NCBI GenBank assembly: GCA_030549495.1
Contig: JAUIRK010001055.1
Location: forward strand, 113,501 to 177,500
DNA length: 64,000 nucleotides
Origin: Nectonema munidae
Taxonomy: Eukaryota > Nematomorpha > Nectonematoida > Nectonematidae
Reading direction: 5' to 3'
Every line of letters starts with the position of its first letter. Position 1 is the stretch's first letter. The translations under genes were made by a program, and so were the position numbers. Positions 34,785 through 46,337 of the stretch are shown piece after piece. The notes below the pieces were generated by a model, which saw nothing but the letters and a program-made list of their open reading frames with translations, was not told the origin of the DNA and did not search any database.

Positions 34785-37433
34785 TATACAAAAAAACTAT
34801 CAAAGAAGAATTCTTATTCTGTGAACCCCTTTTGGAAAGAACAGAAGCCATCGACTGGAATTGGTGAATAATTTCTTTGCTAAGCATAACTTCGATTGGA
34901 AAAACATCTTTGTTCTTTGTGTACAGACCGGGCACCTGCAATGCTTTGCAACAAATCTGGGTTTGCTACGTTAGTGCAGAAAGAAGCTCCTCAGGCTTTT
35001 GTGACACATTGTTTTTTACATCGGCATGCATTGGCGTCAAAGACTCTGCCACCAATTTTGAAAGAAGTCTTTTCTTCTTGCGTGAAAGTAGTCAACTTCA
35101 TCAAATCCAAATCTGTGAATCATCCTTTCTTCAAAAGATTTTGTCCTGAAATGGGATCACAATATGAAGTTTTCTCTACCACACAGAAGTTTGGTCGCTT
35201 TCAAGAGGACATATCTTGAAACGCGTTTGAACTTTGAGTAGAAGTTTCATTATTTTTGAACGAAAAAGAAAGCCCACTTTCCGAACTTTTTGATAGTGAA
35301 GAGTTTATTTAGCAGATATTTTCAGCCTTATGAATAATGTGACATTTGCGATTCTAGGAAATGATGTTACCAATATGGATGCTTCAGAAAGACTCCAAGC
35401 CTTTCTTGGAAAGCTGCCAATGTGGAAGAGAAAGTTGAATGCAGGTAACTATGCAAACTTTCCGATGTTAGAAGAGATACTTTTACAGAATGGAATCGGA
35501 AGTGTCAAATCCATGTCTATTTCTCTGCAAGAACAATTTTGCAAACATTTGAGTACTCACCCTTTCAAAAATTACTTCTGCGTAGGTGACCTTAAAATTG
35601 AAAAATGTTTAGTTAGCCCTTTCCTTGCCGATAGACTCCATTAGTGATGAAGACCTTGCTAAGGATGATCTCATTGATCTGAGCTGAGAACATCATCATC
35701 ATCATTCATTTTGTTTTAGAAGGTGGGTTGTGCTATTTGGAGCGTGCACCTTCCTTATGGATACAAACTTCAAACTTTCCATCGCTTTCTTCCATCTATC
35801 TCTATCCTTTATGTCAATTTCGTACATACTCATATCCTTTTCAATGCATTCTTCCATTTCAGACAAGGCCTACCGCGCTTCTTCCTTCCATCAATCTCCA
35901 TCTTTATTACCTTCTTTATCCAATCTTCATCATCCCGTCTCTCTACATGTCCTGCCGATCTCAATCTGTTCTTTGCTAATTCACCTTCTAACATTCTTAC
36001 ATTCAACCTTTTTCTAGCCTCTTCAAAATCCCTCCTTTTCGCTATCATTCTCAGCATCTTTCTTTCTGCACTCACAAGTCTTTTTTCATCAATTTTTCGT
36101 AACGCCCACGTCTCGCCTGACACAGCTTTCATAAATCCTCCCTTTGCAATACTCTGGTATATCTTTTTCAGAACTCCCTCTAATTCTCTGAACTTCATCC
36201 ATGCACATTTTATTCTTCTGCTTACAGCAATCTCACATGATCCATCCTCCTCTAAAGTGTCTCCTAAATAATTGAAAGAATTTACAACTTCATACTTACC
36301 TTGTTTCTCATATCTTTCCATTTCAACTGATTTTGTTTTACATTTGCGACATTTGAATCCATTTTTAAAAGCCCGCTCCAACTTTATATTTTTAGCAATA
36401 CCGCTACATCTTCTGTGTATCCACTTATCACAAGTTCTACATTCTATAGAATTCCAACACCTTTTCCACATACACCATACGACCATTTCCCTCTTAAACC
36501 TTCTTTAAACGAGTTTTCTCGGCATGTCTTCATAATTTTCGTTTTTTTCTTGTTGACTTTCAAAACAATGCTTTCCAAAACTACCTCCCAATTTTTAAGT
36601 CTATCCTCTAAATCTTCCTTTGATTGCGCCATCAAAACAAGGTCATCCGCTTACAGGATCTCATATGGTAAGCCTACTTTCATATCTTTTACCGTTTCAT
36701 TCAATACAATTGTAAACAACAGTGGGCTCAAGACTGAACCTTGATGTAGACCAATCTTTATCTCAAACCAATCATTTACTCCGTACTTTGTATTTACTTT
36801 CATTTTCGTTCCCTCATACATATTCATCACCAGTTTCACCAGACCTTCTTCAACGCCTGCCCGTCTCAGAGACCACCTGACAATTTCTCTCGGAACCGTA
36901 TGAAACGTGAGCTGAGAACAAAGGAAATGTTACGAAATGAGTTTAACGCAAAGAGCATTGAAGAATTCTGGTGTGCACTAATAAAAGCCTATCCTCGTCT
37001 GGTAAAGCAAGCGATGTGTGCTCTGATTCCCTTTGCTACCACTTACCCATGTGAGACGGGTTTCTCTTCACTCGTTTCTATCAAGACAAAAACAGAAATC
37101 GATTAGATGTCAGAGATTATATACGTGTAACATTATCGAAGACCACTCTACAGTTTCCTCTTCTTATTCAGGGCAAAGAACAGCATCCGTCTCACTAAAA
37201 AACTTTCCAGCAAATTTAAGGTTTTTGGTTTAATTTACAAAAAAACAAATATGTTACATTTTCACATTGTTTCTTGTGTTCATATATTGATTTCATAAAT
37301 TTCATTAGATTTGAATAAATAAACTCCTTTTATGAAAGGTCATCTTTTTATGTGTATTTTACTAGGTAAGGGGTCCGCGAGTTCTACCAGATTCTAAAAG
37401 GGGTCCGTGACTGAAAAAGTTTAAAAACGCCTG
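34785..37433 (+). mobile_element. ZBED5-like hAT transposon relic, interrupted by a LINE
   Basis: The plus strand carries pieces of a ZBED5/SCAND3-type hAT transposase in correct order. They are KEEFLFCEPL (about 34808), RAPAMLCNKSGFATLV and THCFLHRHALASKTLP (34926-35055), WKRKLNAGNYANFPMLEEIL (35423-35480), and after the LINE the C-terminal dimerisation domain (SIEEFWCALIKAYP, LIPFATTYPCETGFSSL, 36957-37070). RNRL-type C-terminal residues trail off near 37170. The right end is at about 37433 (reversed: CAGGCGTTTTTAAACTTTTT), preceded by GGGGTCCGTGA. The BED finger and left terminus are not recognisable. At least three stops or frame changes break the gene, besides the insertion. Confidence 0.75.
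35693..36907 (-). mobile_element. 5'-truncated LINE (reverse transcriptase C-terminal half) inside the hAT
   Basis: Flanked by an exact 13-bp target duplication, TGAGCTGAGAACA (35680-35692 and 36908-36920). On the minus strand it begins mid-gene with TVPREIVRWSLRRAG. It continues with GLHQGSVLSPLLF, the catalytic ADD motif (the tyrosine of YADD is now a stop codon at about 36653), NSFNYLGDTLEEDG, and the GHVERRDDEDW/GRKKRGRP C-terminal signature. A Cys/His cluster (CRTCDKWIHRRCSGI, CRKCK) precedes the last. The 3' end is a TGATGATGATGATG tail. This is a typical target-primed, 5'-truncated non-LTR insertion. The family is a CR1/RTE-like LINE common in invertebrates; the exact clade is uncertain. 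Confidence 0.85.
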
Positions 37434-37613
37434 CACTAGATTTTCTCATCTTCTGTCACAGTGATTCTATTTCTCTTTCTCTCTTCTCTGTTTTTCTCTT
37501 CCGCTTTCTCTGCTAAAACTCAATCATTCACTCAAGCTCATTCAAGCTCTCTTCTTTCATTCAAGCCATCTTCTCTTGTTAAGCTCTCCTATCTTATTCA
37601 GCTCTCTTCTCTC

Positions 37614-37820
37614 CGGTGACGTAGCTAGGCTGGGGCATGAGGGGCCGTGCCCAAACTTCTATGTACCGCATGGTGCCCCCATTCATCTTATGCGATATCA
37701 GTTTTCGAAAATTTCTCCAATGAAAGGATCAAGAAAGTATAAATAATGTTGCGCAAGTTTTTTGTTTTTAAATTGTGCCCCCCCCCCCCGCCTATCAACT
37801 TTTTTCTGGCTACACCACTG
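37614..37820. mobile_element. 207-bp hAT MITE
   Basis: The ends are CGGTGACGTAGCTAGG and, reversed, CAGTGGTGTAGCCAGA, a variant of the widespread CAGTGGCGTAGCTAGG end. The flanking octamers CTTCTCTC (37606-37613) and CTTCTGTC (37821-37828) match at 7 of 8. A C-run at about 37779 lies near the right end. It is non-coding. Confidence 0.75.
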
Positions 37821-37853
37821 CTTCTGTCTAATTTGCATTTAGAGTTAAATTAA

Positions 37854-37982
37854 CCCATTTAAGACCAAGCAAAGCAGACGATATCTAAAAAACGCAGACG
37901 ATTTATATTCAAAGTCATTGAAAAAAGCAGACGAGGATGAAATTACTTATGTTCCAAAATAGGAACATTGGTTGTAAATGGG
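37854..37982 (-). mobile_element. piggyBac-type MITE, copy D
   Basis: The reverse-complement relative of copy C. It has the same end CCCATTTAAGACCAAGCAAA, the same three CGTCTGC motifs and the same 18-nt block with TGTTCC/GGAACA arms. It is flanked by TTAA (37850-37853) and TCAA (37983-37986, probably mutated TTAA). Near-identity with copy C at 13904 suggests relatively recent activity of this subfamily. Confidence 0.85.
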
Positions 37983-38786
37983 TCAAAATAGTTTTCAATC
38001 GTTATAATTTTATATAAATAAATATTGTTAGACTCGCGCTAGGAATTTTTTTTCAACAAAAGTAACTTAATCTTTATCACTACGTTTGTTACATTTTGTA
38101 ACATTTGAAAACTTTAAATTTTTCAAGTAAAGAAATTTTTTTCAATAGTTATTTGAGAATGAATATTTTGACTAGCTATTCAGTTTAAAAGCAAGAATAC
38201 TCTATTTGCTGATATTTTTTATAATGTTCGATTGTTAAATTTTATAAGTAACATTGTACATAATCAAATCACTTTTTTAAAGAAAATTTGTTGATTATTA
38301 TAATAAAAATATAATATCGAAACAAAATGTTTAAGTTGCTAAAAATGTACTTAATCCATTTATAACAGCTGTCAGAATTTTATTTGTGGAGAAAAATATT
38401 CAAAAAAACGCTATGATTCTCGTATACTTTGATTTATGTTAGTTTAAATAATTTTTTAATGATTTTGTATTTTTAGACTTAAATAATTTTATAAAAAGTG
38501 ATTAAACTACCATTTTTGTATACTATGATTCTTTACAATATATAAAAAACACAAGTGCTACTAAATCACCCTATAAGGGTTAGCTACTTAAATGTTAGCT
38601 TTTGTAGTTTATAAAAATTTGAAAATATCAAATAAACTCTCATTCTAGATGCCTCCTATTATTTTGAAATTATTCTGAGAACAGAGGGTTCGATTTTAAA
38701 ATAGTGAAAATTGCTTTATTAGTTTATTTTGTTTCCTTTCTCTCTTATGTTAATTATGTAGCAAATTTTTCAATTTTGAGTAAAAG

Positions 38787-38934
38787 GTAAGGTACAGCGG
38801 GTGTATTTTCATTGACAAGACACTGCACCAATGTCAAACTATGAACAAATTCATATCGATGAGGGATCGAATCCAGAGGCTTCTGTGCTGAGTCCATCAT
38901 CTCAACCAACCTGCCATGCCACCCATAGAGTATG
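38787..38934 (-). mobile_element. tRNA-headed SINE, copy 3 (diverged)
   Basis: On the minus strand, GGTTGGTTGAGATGATGG is followed by CTGGATTCGATCCCTC (B box) and a body ending TTGTCAATGAAAATACACCC. It ends beside the hAT insertion at 38943. Confidence 0.55.
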
Positions 38935-39065
38935 CTGTAGGGCAGTGGTTCCCAACCGGGGGTCCATGGAAGAATTTGAAGGGGTCCATGGAAATTCTAC
39001 TTCAAACTACTTATGCTGAATCTCCTTTAATATACTTCTATTTTCCAAATCAATATAAATATATA

Positions 39066-41563
39066 CAGTAAAACCTTTTTAAGACAGCCACCCGTGGGAC
39101 CAGAAAAAAGTGGCGCTCTTAGCAGGTGGCTGTTATATTAAGGTTCTTTCTTATTAAGTAAAATATTTGTCATAAAATAATTTGTAAGATATTAGAAGAG
39201 TTTACTTATCAATAAATATGTTTAAAAAGTATTTTAAAAAGTGTAAAAAATTTATTTGAAAAAATTATTTAACATTAAAAAAACTTGTTATTGTTGTTTG
39301 TTTTGTAAAGCTTTTGATTCTTATTTTAAGGGCTATATCTTCCATGTCGAAACAATGTTTTAGCATTTCACTATTTCCTTTTTGCAGAGCATATTGCTTA
39401 CATATTTGAATGCAGTCTTGTACTTGAGATAAAGAAGGTGTTTTACCTGATTCCTCAACTTGCGCTTCATTATCACCATCATCAATATTATCGTCATCAC
39501 CTGAGTCTTTTTCGACATCGCGAAGAATATCTAAAGCTGACCGATTCCAGTCAATAGCATAGTTTGAAGTAGGAACGTCACTGTCTATCTGGGCGAGACA
39601 TTTAAATTTTAATCCAAACAAATCTTCGGAAAGGGATGAAACTGATGGAGAAACATCTATTCTTTCTTCTAAAATATCATCACCAGTCTCTTCGCTTTCG
39701 CAAGTGAATCCACTTCGAGTAAAACATTTATAAATTGTTGAAGAAGTGACTTCATTCCAAGCTTTATGGACCCAGTTTATAGCATCTAGAAGAGAAATTT
39801 TTCTGAGAATTTCTGGACCAGTAACAGATTCGTCTCTTGCAATGCTGTCACAAACAAACTGTAGCTGCCTGTCTCTGTACTTTAATTTCATTGTCTGTAT
39901 GATACCTTGATCCATGGGCTGGATAACTGATGTAGTATTTGGTGGCAGAAAAATTAATTTAATATTAGAAAGTGTAACATTAGGATGTGCAGGAGAATTA
40001 TCTAAAAATAACAATACTTTACGTTTTTGGTTTTTCATTTCAATATCAATTTTTTTCATCCAATTGACAAAGATTTCACCCGTCATCCATGACTTTTTGT
40101 TTGAATTGTAGTTTACAGGAAATTTTTGTTTATCAAGGTTTTTAAAACAGCGAGGATTTTCAAATTTCCCGATTACAAGTAGAGGCAATTTCTCTCCAGT
40201 CATTGAAGCGCATAATGCAACTGTAATGCGGTCTTTTGATTGTTTACCACCTTGTATGCTGTGACCTTTACATGAAGTGATTTATTAAGTTGATTGTTTC
40301 TGTAGAACAAGCCTGTTTAGTCCATGTTAAAGATATTTTTAGGCTCATAACCATCACAAATGAGAGAAAGATTTCGTTTCCATTCACAAACAACATTTTT
40401 ATCAACATGACCACTTTCGCCAGTCACTGATCCAAACACAATATTATGGCGCTTTACAAATGCAGCAAGCCAGCCATTTGAAGCACTGAATGAATCAATA
40501 TCCAAATCTTTGGCAAATTTTAAAGCCTGTTTTTGTAACAAGGGACCACTAACTTGTACTTGTCTAGTTGTGGAGTCTAGAAACCACTTCCAGATTAATT
40601 CATTAATTTTTTCGTTCCCAGTTTTGCGCATTTTACGTTTACGTTCATTAGGTACATTGCTCGAGAAATCATCAAGTATTTCTGTTTTTCTCTTAATTAT
40701 TTTTTGAACTTGATCTTTGCTTACGCTAAATGCATGAGCCACTTTGCGTGAACTTTTAACTTTTTCGTACATCTCAATCACTTTGATTTTATCCGCTAGG
40801 CAGAGCGTTATTTTCGTATTTTTTTAAGACATTTTTTCAAAAAAATTGATACTTTATCTTCTCAGTATAAAAAAGCCTTTAAAGAAAAACCAAGGTGAAG
40901 CAGCTTTGTTGATAACTAGGGTTTGAATCAAATGGAAATTATTAACTTCAATATAACATCAAATTATTGCCTACAAAGATTATGCCTCTTATTCCACTTT
41001 CAAGCAAATGTTAGGAAAAAGAAAAAAGCTGTGATATAATCTAAATTGAAAACAAATGTTATTTTATATGCTCTTCTAGTGAAATGCACAACATTATCTT
41101 CATACTTATTGCGTGTTAGTAGCATACATAATTTTCACTCACTTTATCGCACAACATAGATTATAAAGAAAGATATACAAGTTGTTAGAATAAATAACAT
41201 TATGCATGCTGAAGTATAAAAATGATATACTACAAGTAACATATTACAATTTTGTGTCAGCGTGAAATCATAGAAAGCCTTTTCAGTTCATCTCTAAGCG
41301 CAACAGATGGTAATGCTTATCTTGTTGTTCAGTAATGACGAATGATTAAGCTTGAGAAAATTTTATTTTATTACAAAGCATGGCGTTTTTATGAAGGATT
41401 TCACTGAGAAAGGGACTAAAATCATGTGGCGTTTGGCGCAGTTAGAGAGGCGGCGCTCTTATGCCGGGTATTTTTAATGTAAAGACAATTGGGGATTTTG
41501 AAATATGGAGCTCTTAAGCAGGTGGCCGTCTTACAGAGGTGGCGTTTAAAGCAGGTTTAACTG
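39066..41563 (-). mobile_element. Tigger (pogo-type) DNA transposon
   Basis: A 2,498-bp element with TA target duplications (39064-39065 and 41564-41565). The ends begin CAGTAAAACC and, on the other side, CAGTTAAACC. Both sub-ends repeat CAGCCACC/GGCCACC and AGGTGGC motifs. It carries one transposase gene on the minus strand. The insertion is wholly inside the 38943 hAT element and so is younger than it. Confidence 0.9.
39265..40832 (-). pseudogene. Tigger transposase, broken
   Basis: A jerky/Tigger-like DDE transposase of about 520 codons. The order is an N-terminal psq helix-turn-helix (KIKVIEMYEKV through DQVQKIIKRK, 40790-40700), a CENP-B type DNA-binding domain (KQALKFAKDL, FSASNGWLAAFVKRHNI, 40530-40430), then the DDE domain. 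The catalytic acidic residues sit in NMD (40319), LLFLDNSPAH (about 40000) and PMDQGII (about 39905). An acidic C-terminal region (39560-39440) follows. Breaks: a stop at codon 3 (40826-40824), a stop replacing Glu of the DETGLFY motif (40318-40316), and a frameshift at about 40268 in the KGHSIQGGK region. Everything after it, 312 codons to 39265, is open. Non-functional, but decay is modest. Confidence 0.85.
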
Positions 41564-42047
41564 TATATTTAGAGCTTTTTAAATAAATATTTTCTTCCCT
41601 TTTTTAAAGTTTCATATTTTCAATATTTATATATCATTTTTATTAGTTACAATATTTTTGAAAAATTTATATTTTAATTGGAAAAAAATTTTATTCACAT
41701 TTTATGTCAGGCTTTACGATTTCTCTGATTTCATATGAATAAGCATACGATTTAATCAGATGACTAGAATCATCTTTAATAAATAAAAAATAAAAATCTT
41801 TGCATAAAAATCTTTGATTAATTTTGTTGGCTCAAACTATTCAGTTGTAGGGGTCCACAGGTAAAAAAGTGACTTGAAAAGGGGGAATGGGATAAAAAAA
41901 GGTTGGGAACCACTGCTGTACAGGATACGTCAAACTAGTTTTCAAAAAACTTAAGTCATGCTGTAAAAATTATTAGTTTTTGTTGAAGCTCTATAACTTT
42001 TCAGATAGAGTTTTTTTCCTTAAGCCTATTATTGCTGGGGGGGGGGG

Positions 42048-43280
42048 CTTAAAACGCCCCCCTTCACTAAAAAATTAATTGTAGAAAATTGGCTGAATCA
42101 TATCCCTTCAAATTTTGTGACTTTTACTAAAATCGCTAGCTGCATCTTTTGAAACCATTTTCATGGTAGTTAAATGACCCTTTCATGTCCAAAACTGTCA
42201 ATCAAAATTAAAAATTAAAAATTTTCAACAAAATTTTGACATTATCTGTACTTAACGTTATAACTTAGGATCTATATTATAAAATACCCTGAAAATTTAT
42301 AATTATATACAGTTTTGAACGCATAACATTTTATATATTTAATTTTTTCAATAATCATGGCTACTTTTTAGAAAATGTCAATCAAAATTTTGATTGATCA
42401 AAAATATATCTAATAAAATATACCTTCAAATTTTACATAAAATATATGTTTTTATACTAAATCGGTTATGCTGTTTTCATTTCTGGGTTCATTTTTTACA
42501 TTTAGAATTTGAAAATACCTATAATTGTTAATCAAATTTGCGGTTTACTTCTGAAAATTGTCTCCAAAAACATTCTTTAACATTTTACATAAAATATATG
42601 TGTTATACTAAATCGGCCATGTTGGTTTCATTTCTGGACTCATTTTTTTACGTTTAGGATCTGAAAATACTATAAGTGTTAATCAAATTTGCGGTTTACT
42701 TCTAAAAAGTATCTCCAAAAATTTTCCTTCTAATTTTACAATTAAATATATGTGTTATACTAAATCGGCCATGCTGGTTTCATTTATGGACTCAATTTTT
42801 TTCAGTTTGAATTTGAAAATACCTATATCAATCAAATTTGCGTTTATTTCTAAAATTTGTTTCCAAAAATATTGATTCAAATTTTACATGAAATATATGT
42901 TTTTATAGCAAATAGATCATGATGATTTCATTTCTGAACAGTTTTCGCATTTAGAGGTTTTACTGCTAGTGTCAATCAAATTTGCGGTTTATGTCTGAAA
43001 ACTATATCCCAAAATATTCTCTCTAATTTTACATGAAATATATGTTTTTATACCAATTCGACCATAATAATTTTTATTTCTAAAATCATTTTTTACAATT
43101 AGAGGTTTTAAATGTCTGAAAGTGTCAATCAAATGTTCGATTAACGTCTAATGTCTACAGAAATATTTTTGAAATTTAAATAAAATATCTGTTTTTATGC
43201 CAAATGGAAGATGCTAGTTTCATTTTTGGACTCAGGTTTGGCATTTATGGTTTTAAAATATCATTCACGGCACATTCAAT
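42048..43280 (-). repeat. Interspersed element with 150-bp tandem array, inverted copy
   Basis: The reverse complement of the element at 16975-18040. The tail comes first (42048-42420: CCTTCACTAAAAAATTAATT, AAAATTGGCTGAATCATAT, ATGGCTACTTTTTAGAAAAT). Then come about six 150-bp units up to about 43280, with GCGGTTTACTTCTGAAAATT and CGGCCATGCTGGTTTCATT. The units are more diverged toward the outer end. Having the same tail and array in opposite orientation shows a transposed unit rather than a local duplication. Confidence 0.75.
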
Positions 43281-43835
43281 TATACACACACACATGTATA
43301 CATATATATGTGCTGCTTCAATATTGTATTGAAGCAGTAATTTAAGTTGTTGAATAAAATTCGTTTTTATTTTACCACACTTGTTTTATTAATGGAATCT
43401 TAGATCCTGATTGCCAGTCTATTTAGGCAAAAAAACCGTGACTATTTAAAAAATTTGTTAGAGTATCATTATATATTTTTCAAAATATGAGATACCCTAT
43501 ATTTGGCATAAAACTGCTGATTCATCGAACTGTGATGAATTGGGGTGAATTTATCAAGCTAGTGTAAGATATAAATTTTACTTCCAAAAAATAAAAGTTT
43601 GTAATAAGCTATAAATCTCAAAATTATTTGCCAAGAATTTATAAAAATTCTAGCCCAAAGCGCTATTTAGATGATCAGAATCGAAATATAATGTACACAC
43701 TTTTAATGAACACCTGAAGAAAAACAATAACGGAAATGAAGAATGATCCATTTGTTTTCGCTATCTAAAAACTCTATTAAATAATAACAATTTTTCTCTC
43801 TCTTTTGAATCAAAGTATATAAAGCAAAACACGCT

Positions 43836-43978
43836 TATAAAGGTAAGTAGGGTGTTTTCATCGAGAAGGCAGAATTGTGCCGCTTATATGGAACTATGAG
43901 AAAATAGGCTTGATGCGGTATCGAACCCAAGACCTTGAGTTATCGAAACCCAGTACCTACCAACCTTACTCACGCCGA
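43836..43978 (-). mobile_element. tRNA-headed SINE, copy 2
   Basis: The closest relative of copy 1. On the minus strand, GTTGGTAGGTACTGGG then CTTGGGTTCGATACCGC (B box), with the body ending GCCTTCTCGATGAAAACACC. It diverges from copy 1 by scattered substitutions. Confidence 0.7.
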
Positions 43979-43984
43979 CTTTTT

Positions 43985-45070
43985 GTAGATAACATTAACT
44001 ATAATTAAATTTTTATTTTATCAAATATAATGATTCCTAAAATTTGCTCAAAAATATATATATTAGTATTAAAAAGGAGGCTGAAAAATCATATTCAAAT
44101 AATATACAGAAATGAGATGACTATTTGAAGAAGGAAAATTTTAAAAAGCAAATCCATCTTATAACGTTTTTTAAGTAAATATTTTATCTTTCTATGAGGT
44201 ATACATCAAATTCATTTTCTTATATACACTTTTTTGAGAGGTGGATTTCGAGCACTCCTCTAAAATCGTTGAGAAATTGAGGAAAATGGAAGAACGAATG
44301 TCAAATGACTGAAAAATTAAAAAACTGAGGAACACGCCCCATCAAACATAAAATCGTGGATCCGCATCTCCTTTCAAACATTGCTATAGCATGTAAAATG
44401 AATTGCTTGTTCTTAGCAGTATTTTATTTTCCACTTCTACTTTTGAAAAAATTAACCTTTCTCTTATGAAATAGAATTTAAATAAGAAACTTAAATGGAA
44501 AGAGTAAAAAACATTTGAGTATGTAACCATTAATAATTTTAATGTTGAATGAGAGCATAGCACACGATAATCGTCCTTTCTTACAATCATCGTTATCTTA
44601 CAATAATGGATAACTAAAAGAGACTGCAGGAGGCAGTGAAAGTTTCCACGAACGCTGTTTGTCCAAAAATGAGACCCGCTAGCTGCATGCGGTCCTCTTT
44701 TGAATGAGAGTAATATAAAGCAAGACACGATGATAGTCTACTGTCACTCATGATCTCCACTTTACATTATATATTAAAAATAGTAATTAACACGTTTTAA
44801 CCGTTAACGTCAATTAAATATTTTTAACGGTAGCTGACTAATTTAATAATAATGGTAAAAACAAAATGCTGCTCAAATTCCACATTTTTTTCTAGGTGTG
44901 GCCTGACGTCCAAATTTTTCTCTTAGGTGAGGCACGCGACAAAAAAAGATTAGATAACCCTGACCTAGAAAGTAGTGTTGCAATTGGTAATTAGTTGCTA
45001 CAAAGCAATTGGCTTGATAAAATCGCTGCAGTTATCGTGAGATTGGAAACTGACAGTGCAAATGTAATGT
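43985..45070. other. Intergenic with hAT-like end remnants
   Basis: No gene recognised. The stretch ending AGATTAGATAACCCTG at about 44963 and the one at about 44330-44375 (CACGCCCCATC, GTGGATCCGCATC) resemble hAT MITE termini without identifiable partners. Confidence 0.35.
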
Positions 45071-45075
45071 ACGGT

Positions 45076-45253
45076 GGGGTCGTTCACAATTGACGTCAAC
45101 TAAAACGGGGGGGGGGGGGGGGGGGGGGTATCCAAAGTTGACATAAGTCGATTTTGTTAAGTGATGATATATCTAAAAGTTGACATGAGGGGGGGAGGGG
45201 GTTGAAATTTATCAAAAAAAAAAAAAAGGTTGACGTCAATTGTGAACGACCCC
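45076..45253. mobile_element. 178-bp MITE with perfect 25-bp inverted ends and 22-nt poly-G
   Basis: The first 25 bases (45076-45100, beginning GGGGTCGTTCACAATTGACG) are the exact complement of 45229-45253. Inside are a 22-G run (45107-45128), two internal GTTGACAT motifs and a poly-A run. No target duplication is apparent. Perfect ends indicate a young copy or strong constraint. It is non-coding; the superfamily is not assigned. Confidence 0.8.
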
Positions 45254-46337
45254 AATAATGTTTGTGTTCATTCGATAAAAAATTTTGGTCCCCCCTCACA
45301 ATTTTTATTATGAAATTCTGAAGATGTGGGTCCTTGATTTAAAAATATACTACTTCAATCAAGAACAAAACTGAATATATCTGATAATTTTTATCGTCTT
45401 CTGGAAGAGTAAAAAGACTGTCTGGATGACTCTCTTGATTTAAATTCATGGCTAAGCAATGTGTGCACTCACCCTACATGATACAATCTGTATACTGTCT
45501 AGTATAAAATAAAATTATATTTTTTTCCAATTCATTTTTAGACGTAAAAATTTCCCATAACCGAGGCTCGTTTGAAAATTCAAAGTATGTATTATGTATG
45601 CTACAAATTACCGACTCATTCATTCATATCTATATTACCGTTTAGAAATTTTCATGTGGTTACATCATTCCTATAAATAGTACTCCTGAATTAAAATATT
45701 TTAGTTGCATATTTTGGCCAATATTAAATTAAAAATTAAAATATATTTAAAAAATTATACTTGTAAATAGTCATTTTTGTAGAAATAAAAAAGATTACAA
45801 AAAATAAGCTCATTTAGATTATCAATAAGTTTAAAAGAATCATTTTTGCAAATAATAGAATTCAATTGTTCATCAATTTGATTCATTATAAGTTGAAAAT
45901 TTTTTAAATTGAAATTATCTAACTCCATCTATGATCTTTTTAAATTTAATTTGTTTGAGAATCACAATCTAATGTTGCAAAAGAAGCCATTTTATAAAAA
46001 AGAAAAACTAAGGATTTACATTTTATTTTCATTTTATTTTGTTTCTATCCAAAAAATTCATAAAAAAAAATTAAATAAATACAGTAAGAAACTATATACT
46101 TTACTATATAGTCTAAATATAAAAATTCCAGCTATACAACTTTTTAAGCCAAATTCCAAAAGTAGTTAGAGAAAAACCAGAATAAGAAAAGGAATTTAAA
46201 TAAAAATAACACTAATGTGGTATTGAAACAAGACCCTACGTCAGGAGTGATTTTGCATTGCAAGCAAGACATGCCCTTCAAAAAATTTAAAAATTTTAAT
46301 TAGGATGATAAAATTGAGAAAAAAAGTCTCTAATTAA

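Larger units (their letters stand above)
38943..41915. mobile_element. Non-autonomous hAT element hosting a nested Tigger
   Basis: It has perfect 15-bp inverted ends, CAGTGGTTCCCAACC (38943-38957) and its complement at 41901-41915. The flanking octamers CTGTAGGG and CTGTACAG match at 6 of 8, as for a hAT target duplication. Only about 475 bp belong to this element (38943-39063 and 41566-41915), with GGGGTCCATGG and GGGGTCCACAGG motifs near the ends. The rest is the Tigger insertion. It is non-coding on its own. Confidence 0.8.

Noticed and set aside
34645-34941. Minus-strand reading frame of 98 codons
   Set aside because: Antisense of the hAT transposase relic, which is recognisable on the plus strand.
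35723-36508. Plus-strand reading frame of 182 codons and neighbours
   Set aside because: Antisense of the LINE reverse transcriptase; the minus-strand protein shows clear family motifs.
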